From Trichobilharzia szidati (lineage: Eukaryota; Platyhelminthes; Trematoda; Strigeidida; Schistosomatidae), in NCBI GenBank assembly GCA_944472155.2, contig OX235277.1, positions 31,630,804-31,694,803 on the forward strand: DNA of 64,000 bases, given 5' to 3'. Positions 55,255-64,000 of the stretch are shown one piece after another; positions within the stretch are counted from its first letter, which is position 1; the number at the start of each line of letters is the position of its first letter. The position numbers and the translations under genes are program-made. The notes below the pieces were generated by a model, which was not told where the DNA came from, made no database searches, and was given only the letters and a program-made list of their open reading frames with translations.

Positions 55255-55700
55255 TTTGATCACGCATTGATATCAGTTAGAGAAACATTGAAAACTAGAT
55301 CAGCGCGTTTTCCTTTTAAGTGGAAGGCCCTAGGTTCAATTCCGGTGGGATGATGGATGCCTACTGATGAAAGGTCCCAAACTAGAAGGAAACAGCCGTC
55401 TAGTACTTCCTGCTGTTTTCAATGGTTCGGTGATGTAATTTCATTCTGTGATAAAACATGAAACCGATCAAGTGCCTGCAAACCAAAACTTGAAAGCTAA
55501 TCTGTTGCTCACTAGTGGCTGACTACAGGACTAAGCTGCCTGGATTTCGAGCAGTGAGAGATTTGTTACCAGTGTGTGGGGTGACAAGTACTCGCAAATG
55601 ACATCGACTGGCACTAAATATCACGGATTGACTGAGGTTAGAATTCACTGCCCAACTTATTCCGTCTCAGTGGCTGAGTGGTTCTCTAATTGATATTGCT
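55255..55700 (+). repeat. Hammerhead-SINE half followed by a composite centre
   Basis: 55,310-55,440: head GCCCTAGGTTCAATTCCGGT, block GCCTACTGATGAAAGGTCCC, AAACTAGAAGGAAACAGCCG, TCTAGTAC. The CTGATGA core is intact here and GGAAAC is close to consensus. 55,500-55,700 holds the family's centre (GACAAGTACTCGCAAATGAC) and the start of a second plus-strand head (CTCAGTGGCTGAGTGG). Confidence 0.6.
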
Positions 55701-56094
55701 TTGTGGAAAATTTACACTAAAATAAAAGAAATTCCTAAAGCTACAAAATCTGAAGATTAACAGTAGTAATAATACTAAATATTTCTTACATGTAAATTTA
55801 ATGTTTTATGCTTCATCCCAATTTCATTTCACGAAATAGATTTTCTCCGAAACCATCATCAAATAAGCACCACTAATTGGTAACCCTTCATCAGTACTCA
55901 CTAATGACTTTGTAGGGAATTAAGCTGTTTTTCAGACAATCACATCTACCTTCGATCAAACAGCTTTTTAATCAGTAAGTTCATACCATCTTCTCTTAGT
56001 AAATCAAAATGAACCTAATGCGTAAAATTTAATTCTTAACCACTGGAGAGCAAAACATGCGTAATCGAAAAAAAACAAATTCTGCCCACTAATG
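55701..56094. other. No recognised feature
   Basis: AT-rich DNA between a hammerhead-SINE copy and a tRNA-Gly-like SINE. Confidence 0.4.
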
Positions 56095-56335
56095 GCTGTG
56101 AGTCGATGACACACCGATAGAATGCTCACCAACCATGGATGTGGTCCAGGATTTGATCCCCAGCCGATGCACTCCTTGACCTCGATAAGCCGGTAATAAG
56201 ACTGATAAAGAGGGAAGGCTGGGAATGAGGCTAGCAACCCTATCCCTTAAAAATAAACACCACTGCTACTGAAACTTCAAGTCTCCAGCTTGAAGCCCTA
56301 TTTTCCATTGGGAACGTGAAGGAATAAAAAATAAA
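56095..56335 (+). repeat. tRNA-Gly-like SINE, complete plus-strand copy
   Basis: Head with TAGAATGCTCACCAACCATG and B-box-like GGATTTGATCCCCAG, body AAAGAGGGAAGGCTGGGAAT, GAGGCTAGCAACCC, CTGCTACTGAAACTTCAAG, then CTTGAAGCCCTATTTTCCAT, TGGGAACGTGAAGGAATAAA and an AAAT-rich tail. The body matches the RTE 5' leader (48,470-48,540) and the end matches the RTE 3' terminus (49,355-49,395). Confidence 0.75.
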
Positions 56336-56339
56336 AAGG

Positions 56340-56635
56340 TGGCTGACAGCAGGACTGAGTGTGAAGACAAATGCTCACTGATGATATTGGTTGGTAGTGG
56401 TGCTATTTCTTGTGAATTGGCAGGAGTTAGAACTCGTGCGTTGGAGATTAAATTCCATCCTACTGGGTGAATGGTCAACAGATTTCCCTCGTAAACGGAA
56501 AGTCTCGAGTGATGAGTATGTACTGCTGTAGCGTCCTAAAGTAGAATCAAACAGCTTTTCAATAGTACCTGGTTTTCAATGTCTCTTTAGCTAATGTTAG
56601 TTAGTGATCAAACTTGTGATCAATCAAATCCTTAC
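56340..56635 (+). repeat. Hammerhead-SINE composite, centre and plus half
   Basis: Centre: GACAAATGCTCACTGATGAT, ATTGGTTGGTAGTGG, TGAATTGGCAGGAGTTAGAA. Plus half: ACTGGGTGAATGGTCAACAG, then the block GTATGTACTGCTGTAGCGTC, CTAAAGTAGAATCAAACAGC. It is inserted directly after the tRNA-Gly-like SINE tail. Confidence 0.6.
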
Positions 56636-57649
56636 AAGACAGCACTTGAAAAAGTGTACTTAAGATACTAATTGAAGTAAGCAATACTGTACAACACAAT
56701 TTTTCTTAGGTAGTTAATTTTTAAATCTAATCACATAAAGTTGAGGTTTACGAAAACAAAAATAGTTTCAATCTCAAAATGAATTAGCAATTAGTAACCT
56801 TATGACTAAAGTATGTATGTATCTCTCATAGCTGAAACTTACACTATCGTCTATTCTCATCAGAAATACTCACGCATTTAGACCTCTTTGAGTATAAGTA
56901 CAAACATTCTACAGTTTTAGTTGTGAATAATAATGATTACTATTATTTCCTGTGTGTATATAGTTAGGTGACAAGATTTTTAACTTGTAAAATAATATCA
57001 AGCGTTAACTACTTACAGGTAGTAGGCCAAAGTGATCACTGCAAACGGCTGAGTATTCAATTTGTGTTTGTAGATCTGTGCTTTATTAAATTAAGAACCT
57101 TGACCTTTAAAAACGGATTATGAATTTGAAATTAGTACAGCCTTGTCAAGGCTTAAACGGTCAAACAGCGCGATTAGCTCGTACACCTTAAGGATGGTGC
57201 ACTTTTCAAAACAAAAATCACAGAAATGTAAACACAAAACATTTCACGAAAAATATCCATTCAGACATGGGAATGAGAACAAACAGCTCAGCGAAGAGTC
57301 CCTTTTCGCAGAAATCACTCACTTACCTGCACAATTGCAATTATATATAATTGTGTGTGTGTGTACGTACGACAAGAATAGAAATTAGTTCAGAGTACTG
57401 TTCACATCAAAATATTTCAAAACAGTGATGAGTAATCAAATCGTAACTATGGCGGAAGTGGGGGTGGGGTGAAGATTAGTAAGTTTAGACTAACGTTGAG
57501 TAACATGATAAACGTCTCGAAAAATTGGATGTTCATGAAAGAACACGGAGATAAGTATCGAAATAAATTATGTAGTGGGGGAAGAGGGTGAATAAAAGGT
57601 TAATTAAGAAAATAATGTTGATGTCATATGAAAAATGCAAAAAGTAATG
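56636..57649. other. No recognised feature
   Basis: AT-rich DNA. The 81-codon plus-strand frame 57,143-57,388 is basic but unrecognised. Confidence 0.4.
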
Positions 57650-58270
57650 TCAATAATAAACCACTGATAACAGTTGGACTTGGAATTATACCCATAGTAG
57701 AACGAGAGGATGGAAAAGTTTCTTCTGTGTATATGAATCAGAGTTTTCCATCCAAATCGTTAAGACCCTAGCCAAGCACAGTATACGGAGATAGACAGTT
57801 TTCGGGAAGCTTCTTTTGACTACGTAGATAACATTGAATGAATTCTTCTTACATACTCTTAGTGACATTTCTGTGGCCGAAAGAGATAATTTTTCCTGAC
57901 TCTTTTGGATGAGGCATACATCGGAAGGTTTGTATATCTCGTCCCACGGAAGCCAGTGAACTGGTAGATACACATAGAGGTGCTCAAGTGAGATGGTCTA
58001 CTTTAAGAATTATCGGGGAACATTGGGTGGCAAGGGAATGCCAATCTTAATGCAGAAGCAAGGAATGTCTTTTTCAGTGCGCTTGATATTCTCTTCTTTA
58101 GACTATCGGCCAGAAAGTTGCCTTTCAACACCATATTCATGCAGAGCATCTTCTTCGGCACAGAGATGGGGTTTTCTTTGTTGGTTTTGGATTTTATGTG
58201 TTTATCTATGAGGAGTGGGGGATGGACATTTCCAATTAGTGTCTCCCTCAAAAGAGTGGTCTCTTCACCT
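57650..58270 (-). pseudogene. Penelope-like element GIY-YIG remnant, minus strand
   Basis: 58,251-58,003: NMVLKGNFLADSLKKRISSA, LKKTFLASALRLAFPCHPMF, the segment before the PLE nuclease. Then, in another frame, STSMCIYQFTGFRGTRYTNL (a lost C-x-C and YIGR). The frame 57,973-57,686 ends with KTVYLRILCLARVLTIWMEN and YTQKKLFHPL. It faces away from the PLE that begins at 58,370. Frameshifts make it non-functional. Confidence 0.65.
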
Positions 58271-58479
58271 ACCAGCTCAGGACTACAGATTATTTAGATC
58301 TTCGCATGAGATATGCTTCGTTTGCGATTTACGGCTACTCATATTGCGCAACGTTAGTCTAAACTTATGAATCCATATTGGATAAGATTTTGTTTTGATG
58401 AATTATACAGTGTTGCACAGTAATATTAACTGATGACGTTTCGATCGCCAATTATTGCTCATAATCATATCATATGGTC

Positions 58480-58900
58480 TTCTCACTAGGAAGCTTATCA
58501 ACAAACTCAAACGACTTTGCCAAACAGAAGCGAGATTCACAAACCATCGAATTTTCAACAGTCAATGTTTAAAAAGTGATTTAATGCCTGAATACTTACA
58601 TCTACGTACTCCAATTACTTCAAGGAAAATAACATCGGCAGTGGAAAATGTCAGCAAATTATTTCTTAAAGAAGAACTACATAGAATTATTATAAAGCTA
58701 AAGAATACACGAAATGAAATTGAAAAGCTCAAACACAAACTCAAATGTATGCTAAATGATAGACATTATGAAATTGAGATTGAAACATCCAACAAAGCTA
58801 AAGAAGAAAACTAAAAGAAATAAAAAATCACGAAAATAAAGAAAATCAACAAATTATTACAAAAGAATGGCACAATAAATGAAGAAGTTCAAGGCAGTAA
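58480..58900 (+). pseudogene. PLE N-terminal region
   Basis: The 119-codon frame 58,455-58,814 reads LINKLKRLCQTEARFTNHRI and FLKEELHRIIIKLKNTRNEI, a charged, probably helical region that precedes the RT in this PLE type. It is cut by the RTE-like insertion and resumes near 61,050-61,130. Confidence 0.5.
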
Positions 58901-58924
58901 TACATCTTCCATTGACAAAACAAG

Positions 58925-60950
58925 AACCATTGGATTTCTACCACCCCACCCAAACTGATTGACGCAAGAAGACTGATTCCAGCGAGTTTCGATTATGATG
59001 AAGAGCGAAAGCTACTCAGAAGCAAACTAGCAAGAAGCCTACGTAACAACCGTGAACAGTGGTGGGTGACAAACGCGAAAGAGATGGTAAAGGCATCGGC
59101 GATTGGCAACACCACACAACTATTCAGGCTTATCAGGGAAACAGGTGGCAAAAGGCAAATGATAAGCGAAACAATCTCGGAGAAAAATGGCACCATAATT
59201 AGCTCTCAGGATAGACGACTGGAACGCTGGAAAGAACACTTTGAGGAGCAGTTTAATTGGCCTACAGCCACACCCAACTTACTGAATATCCAACACCTCC
59301 CTGAATGGGATATAGACACAGGTCCTCCGTCCTTAACTGGGGTTACCAAAGCTGTCACTAGTCTGAAGCAAGGCAAAGCAGAGGGACCTGATGGACTGAC
59401 TCCAGAGGTATTTAAGTACGGTGGAGACAGTTTACTGTCTGCATTAACTGAGGTTCTAGGCAGCGTCTGGGAATCAGAGGAAGTCCCATCGGGTTGGTAT
59501 AAGTCACTGATCATCCCGATATACAAGAAGGGAGACAAGTCTTCTTGTGATAATCACAAGGGGATTAGCGTGACTAATATGGTATCTAAAGTTCTATACC
59601 CAATAATACTGCGTAGACTAAGTGGTGCTCGGGAGGCACAAACACGAGAAAACCAGGCAGGTTTTAGGCCAGGAAGAGGGTGTATTGATCATATCTTCAC
59701 CCTTCGACAGATTCTATAACATGGGCATTCCTACCGGCGTCCAACGATCATTATATTTCTTGACCTAAAGGCGGAATTCGATTCTATCAACCGAGAGGTA
59801 CTATGGCAATGCCTGGTTGTAAAGGGAATGCCGTTAAAATGCATTACACTGATCGAGGCATTCTACTCGAACTCATGCAGCCAGGTGAGAGCTCACGGCA
59901 AGTTGTCATCTGAACGGGTGACAGCCAGTGGTTTCCGACAGGAATGCCCACTATCCCCATTTCTATTCAATTTCATCATAGATGTACTAATGGACTTAAC
60001 CCTAACTCACTTCAGAGACTCAGGGATTGACTTCCTACCACCAGGGATTAATCTCGTTGACTTAGAATATGCAAATGGTATAGTCTTTCTAGGTGAAGAC
60101 GCTGAAAAAATAAAGCAGTCTTCTGAACACCTTGAGTTGCAATCTGCGAATGTTTAGCATGCGATTCGCTCCCGTCAAATGTAAGATGATGCTACAGGAC
60201 TGGACTACATTGACTCCTAGCTTAGAAATAGGGAGTGAATTCGTAGAGCACGTTGACTACTTCACTTATTTGAGAAGTACCATCAGCCCCAACAGGTTGG
60301 TCGATGACGAAATCTCAGCACGGATACAGAAGGCTCGTTTCGCATATGCCAGTTTACGTCGTCTCTGGCGTAGACGTGACATCCGGCTGGCTATCGGCCA
60401 AAGGGCGTGTGTACTTCTCAGCAGTCTGTTCCGTCCTCCTTTATGGCTAGCTGTGAAACATGGCCATTGAGAGTGGAAGACATGGAAAGACTGGCTAGTT
60501 GTCTTTGATCATAGGTGGCTGTGTTCTATCTCCCGTATGAAATGGTATAATAGGGTGTGCAATATTGAGGTTAGGCGTCGAGTGCCAGGTAAGGAGGGGA
60601 AGTCAACAGACGAGGCTGTGAAGTTGCATCGACTGAGATGGTTAGGACATGTGCTACGTATGCCTAGTCATCACCTTCCTCGCCGGGCAATGTTAGCTGA
60701 TATAGGACCAGGCTGGAAAAGAGCTAGTGGTGGTCAAAGGAAAACATGGCACCAGTCAATGAAATCTACAACAGTTAGTCTAAGTCACGTAGGAAGGTGT
60801 AGACTTCCAGACTGGTTGGGGTCTTTGGGACGGTAAACACCAATGGCTGGAGACAATTGGTGATATGGTTCAAAGTCGTTCTCAATGGTGCAGATGCATC
60901 CACTCCTTGTGACTTATAATACCCAATAAAACTATATTGTTCTTCGATAT
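58925..60950 (+). mobile_element. RTE-like non-LTR retrotransposon, 5'-truncated, inside the PLE
   Basis: It starts near LIDARRLIPASFDYDEERKL (58,957) and lacks an endonuclease. A single frame runs from there to 60,157 with one in-frame stop (59,717-59,719): LFRLIRETGGKRQM, GKAEGPDGLTPEVFKYGGD, WYKSLIIPIYKKGDKSSCDN, NQAGFRPGRGCIDHIFTLRQ, FLDLKAEFDSINREVLW, ASGFRQECPLSPFLFNFIID, VDLEYANGIVFLGED. Later frames give VDYFTYLRSTISPN (60,132-60,470) and HRLRWLGHVLRMPSHHLPRR (60,537-60,836). Motif C is YANG for YADD, so both catalytic Asp residues are changed. The family is near Perere-3/SR3, but RTE against CR1 was not resolved. It is better preserved than its host PLE. Confidence 0.8.
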
Positions 60951-61604
60951 TACTATTCTTTTTGCCCCATATCTCTCTTTATTGTCTCTATTTTACGTTT
61001 CTTCTTACTTTCTTTTTCTTCTTCTTCTCTGGCTTTGTGTGTTGAGTGAATTGTGGCAACTCGAACTGCTGCACATCTCTGCAAAGTTCTATGTTGAAAC
61101 CAGTCAATCAGTCACTGAGAAAACAAAGTGGGTAATCAACCTCTCTTCAAGAGAATTAAGCTCTAATGAGATAAAACTACTTGAAAAAGGATTAAATTTC
61201 AATGTAACGGTTATCAAACTAAAGCTATAAGATGTCATCCCTAACACAGAAGTAGCATTAAGTTCAATAGATAAGACGACAGCAAATAAGGTTTGAACTC
61301 AATGTGCATTAACTCTTAAGAAACAAAAGAAGTCACATTCAAACTTAACAAAATCGGAAAGATTAGCTCTAATTAAGCTTAAAAAGGATAAAAGCACCGT
61401 CATCACAAAAGCTGATAAAGGAAACTCTGCAGTTGTTTTGGATAAATCTGACAAATCAAGAAAGTCACTGAACATATTGAAACGGGTCCATATGAGGAAA
61501 TTAAGAAGTCTGTAGATAGAGTAATGAATAAGATTAAGAAAGCTATAGCGGATTTGATAGGTAGTATGAAGCTGTCATTGGGTGAGTCTAAATGATTTAA
61601 TTTC

Positions 61605-62250
61605 ATGCCTAAAACTGATAACGGTAGTAGAATATATGGTACTATAAAAATACATAAACCAGGTTACCCCATAAGACCAATGGTAGATGTCAGAAATATG
61701 CCGATATATCAATTATCAAAACACTTAGCTCTAATACTGCATCCCATTAGAAATCGTTCAAAATCTAGGCTAACTAATTCATTTGAAATGAAAAGGAAAC
61801 TAAATAACATTCAATAAAAGAATAATGAAAAAATGGTTAGTTTTGATATAACTAGTCTTTATTACTAATATACCAGTTAATATGGCCTTAGAAGCAGTTA
61901 AAAGAGAACTAACTTCTGATCCCGAACTTAGACATAGGACAAAGCTGCCCATTGAGGAAATTATTTTAGGAATTCAGTTATGCTTCACATCCACTATCTT
62001 GAAATTTCAAGGCAAAATATATAGACAAACTGAAGGTGTAGCAATGGGATCACCAATATCCCCTAACGTAGCAGATATCTTTATGGGCAGGTGGGAAAAT
62101 AATGCTCTTAATACATTTAGTCCTACTCCCAAAATTTGGTGGAGATATGTGGATGACGCTTTCACCGTGTTAAAAAAAGAACATATCTCTAGCTTCTTGA
62201 CACATATAAACTCACTAGTAAAGGGAATAAAATTCACATTTGAATGAGAA
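61605..62250 (+). pseudogene. PLE reverse transcriptase core
   Basis: 61,605-61,817: TDNGSRIYGTIKIHKPGYPI, RPMVDVRNMPIYQLSKHLAL (RT motifs upstream of A). Near 61,835 MVSFDITSLY (motif A) is followed by a break. 61,882-62,247: FQGKIYRQTEGVAMGSPISP (motif B) and IWWRYVDDAFTVLKKEHISS with an intact YVDD. The protein is closely related to the one at 15,511-16,500. Stops at 61,815 and 61,860 and a break after 62,247 disable it. Confidence 0.8.
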
Positions 62251-62455
62251 AATGAACAAGGAGAATTAGCTACGTTAGATTGTAATATAAAACGAAGAGA
62301 ATAACGTAAACTGCACACTAGCGTTTATAAAAAACCAAAGCATTCTAATAGATACTTAGACTTTAATTCGTCTTATCCGTTGTTGTCTGTAAAGGCTGGC
62401 TTAGATAAGTGTCTAACAAACCGAGTAATAGCACAAAAAAGACCTAAACGATGAA

Positions 62456-63123
62456 ATGAAACAGATACAACAAGCGTTGGTATCAAATAACTATCCTATA
62501 AAATTCATTAGGAATATCAAAAAGGATCAAAAGCAAAATAAAAATAATGGGGAAACTAATAATGATAACATAAATAAGAGTAAATATAAGGCATCTACAG
62601 TTATACCATATGAGGAGGGGACATCTGAGACCCTACGTAGGACTCTCAATAAAGCAGGAATTAGGGTGGCATTTAAACCTACAAACTCACTCAGAGACAA
62701 GCTCTGTAGCTCTGTAGGCTAAAGGACCCGGTTGACCCAATTAGAGAAAATAATGTAATTTACAAAATACCCTTCAATGACTGTGAGGTCAACTACATAG
62801 GTCAGACTAGTAGATCGGGGATAGTCAGATTACCGGAACATAAGAATTTAGCTAAGGTTAGAACGATTGATCCTACGAAGATAAGTAACTTAGAAAAACG
62901 CTCAGCGATTACACCGCATGCATTAACACATAACCACACAATAGGGTGGGAGAGGGTTAAAATTCTTAGAAGTAATATAGGTAGGTGGAGAGAGAGATTG
63001 ATTACTGAATCCTGCTTCATCGAGTCTACACCCAACATATGCAACAGAAATGATTCAACGCAGATACCAGAAATATGGAAGATATTATTACCTCCAGTCG
63101 AATTAGAGGAGGATAATAAATAA
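62456..63123 (+). pseudogene. PLE linker and GIY-YIG endonuclease
   Basis: 62,456-62,722: an Asn/Lys-rich linker (QKQNKNNGETNNDNINKSKY) then STVIPYEEGTSETLRRTLNK. From about 62,755, in another frame: IYKIPFNDCEVNYIGQTSRS, LEKRSAITPHALTHNHTIGW, RERLITESCFIESTPNICNR, ending at about 63,123. YIG, the Arg and the Glu of the GIY-YIG fold are present. The domain is open for about 120 codons but out of frame with the RT. Confidence 0.8.
62961..63091 (+). repeat. 131-bp direct repeat, first copy
   Basis: Nearly identical to 63,870-64,000 (offset 909 bp; one difference seen, AATGAT against AACGAT). The second copy continues past the window edge. Confidence 0.9.
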
Positions 63124-63477
63124 CCTTAAAATGTATTCAATTCGCATTATAACAAGTTACTTATTTTGATTATAAAAACACCTTATTTCCCATCTTATTG
63201 ACTAAGAACACTCGTCTTATTTCGCATCTTATTGTATTTTATTGATAAGACTAATATTATTTCTGAATGTACTTTATCTTATATTGATTTTATTCTAATG
63301 TCTAACCAATTTCATTCATGTATATAAATGAAGTAAAAAGTTGTGTGAGTGACTTGATATGATTATCAGCAATAATTTGTGCTCAGTAAATAATAATGTA
63401 TAACATTGTGATTTATCAAAATAAAATCTTATCCAATATAGATTTATACTCTACCACAGTTTTATACTTGTGAACTT

Positions 63478-64000
63478 ATGAATCTTCACCCCACCCCCAC
63501 TCTCGCAGCTGAACTACGACTAACCTTCTCCACAAAACCTATGATTCATGTGAACGTGAAGGATAAGCTACCGCTGCTGGCCTCATCAATGTGCATTTAT
63601 CAATTCACCTGCTCGTGTGGAGCCAGGTATGTCGGCCGTACCCAGCGCTCGCTTTCCTAACGTATCACCGAGCGCTTACCAACATGGTTTTACAAAGGAG
63701 AAAATCGATGCCCCCGCAGTTCCATCTTAGAACATCTGATAGAATCCGGACACCAAGCTACACCGTAAACAAACTTCAAAGTCGTCTACAGAGTAAGAAG
63801 TAGTCTCCCTAAAGGTGTACGAATCAGACTTCTTCAAACTGCAGAAGCAATAGCGATTCACTTAGAAGTAATTCTTAGAAGTAATATAGGTAGGTGGAGA
63901 GAGAGATTGATTACTGAATCCTGCTTCATCGAGTCTACACCCAACATATGCAACAGAAACGATTCAACGCAGATACCAGAAATATGGAAGATATTATTAC
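63478..64000 (+). pseudogene. Chimeric GIY-YIG sequence ending in a duplicated PLE segment
   Basis: AELRLTFSTKPMIHVNVKDK and MCIYQFTCSCGARYVGRTQR (63,478-63,660) are of the Cys-x-Cys PLE nuclease type. After a stop at 63,658 the sequence continues as SSILEHLIESGHQ in another frame. At about 63,869 it switches to the other subfamily (ILRSNIGRWRERLITESCFI), repeating 62,961-63,091 with one difference. It runs off the window. Confidence 0.7.
63870..64000 (+). repeat. 131-bp direct repeat, second copy
   Basis: Second copy of 62,961-63,091, joined to an unrelated GIY-YIG 5' part. The window ends inside it. Confidence 0.9.

Larger units (their letters stand above)
58370..63443 (+). mobile_element. 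Penelope-like element with terminal inverted repeats, split by an RTE-like insertion
   Basis: The left terminus 58,370-58,472 and right terminus 63,355-63,443 are diverged reverse complements (shared ATATTGGATAAGATTTT and ATTATTGCT-ATAATCATATCA). The internal order is: N-terminal PLE region (58,455-58,900), RTE-like insertion (about 58,925-60,950), PLE continuation with KWVINLSSRELSSNEIKLLE (61,126) and STVITKADKGNSAVVLDKSD (about 61,392), RT and GIY-YIG. Without the insertion the element would be about 3.0 kb. Confidence 0.75.

Noticed and set aside
58400..58475. Hammerhead in the termini of the PLE at 58.4-63.4 kb
   Set aside because: CTGATGA is followed by CGTTTCG on the plus strand without GAAA after a helix; on minus GAAAC follows a hairpin but the 5' core is absent.
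1..64000. Prokaryotic operon, defence or phage system
   Set aside because: Introns, non-LTR and Penelope-like retroelements and tRNA-derived SINEs show an animal genome.

Overview
The window looks like genomic DNA from a blood fluke (genus Schistosoma or a close trematode). The reasons are its AT-rich intron-bearing sequence, SR2/Perere-like RTE retrotransposons, many Penelope-like retroelements (PLEs) with a reverse transcriptase followed by a GIY-YIG endonuclease, and tRNA-headed short repeats carrying hammerhead-ribozyme-like motifs of the Sm-alpha kind. The species cannot be fixed from the sequence alone, and no database search was run.

Only one host gene is recognisable: the last two exons of a plus-strand WD40-repeat protein (2038-2285 and 4267-4596). 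They are separated by a 1.98-kb intron containing an RTE fragment and a SINE. A 3' UTR with a polyadenylation signal and about 3 kb of AT-rich DNA without recognisable transposons follow. From about 7.9 kb to the right edge the window is almost wholly a graveyard of mobile elements, separated by AT-rich filler.

Layout. 0-0.5 kb: palindromic hammerhead-SINE composite. 1.2-1.95 kb: fold-back repeat and PLE endonuclease remnant. 7.9-9.3 kb: decayed minus-strand PLE. 9.6-10.3 kb: RTE 3' fragment. 12-14.95 kb: PLE remnant, three tRNA-Gly-like SINEs and one other tRNA-derived SINE. 15.0-17.5 kb: two PLEs head to head. 18.86-22.52 kb: a 1.30-kb near-perfect inverted duplication with a 1.05-kb spacer. 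25.2-28.6 kb: RTE fragment and PLE. 28.9-32.5 kb: near-full-length minus-strand RTE next to an older plus-strand fragment. 33.5-41.5 kb: several hammerhead-SINE composites and a PLE with terminal inverted repeats. 42.3-46.5 kb: a second inverted duplication (1.47-kb arms, 1.20-kb spacer). 46.7-52.6 kb: RTE fragments, including an internally deleted one, and a PLE fold-back. 53.4-56.6 kb: SINE copies. 57.65-63.45 kb: a PLE with terminal inverted repeats split by an RTE-like element. 63.47-64.0 kb: a chimeric GIY-YIG sequence whose last 131 bp duplicate the neighbouring PLE.

How the parts relate. The RTE elements would supply endonuclease and reverse transcriptase. The tRNA-Gly-like SINE carries both the RTE 3' end and a piece of RTE 5' leader, so it looks like an RTE-dependent parasite. 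The PLEs encode their own RT and GIY-YIG nuclease. The most unusual structures are the head-to-head hammerhead-SINE composites with opposed ribozyme-like ends, the two long inverted duplications whose inner ends fall in the same short stretch of an RTE, and the terminal inverted repeats with hammerhead-like motifs on PLEs. All retroelement ORFs seen are broken or lack catalytic residues, apart from the RT core of the PLE at 15.5-16.5 kb.
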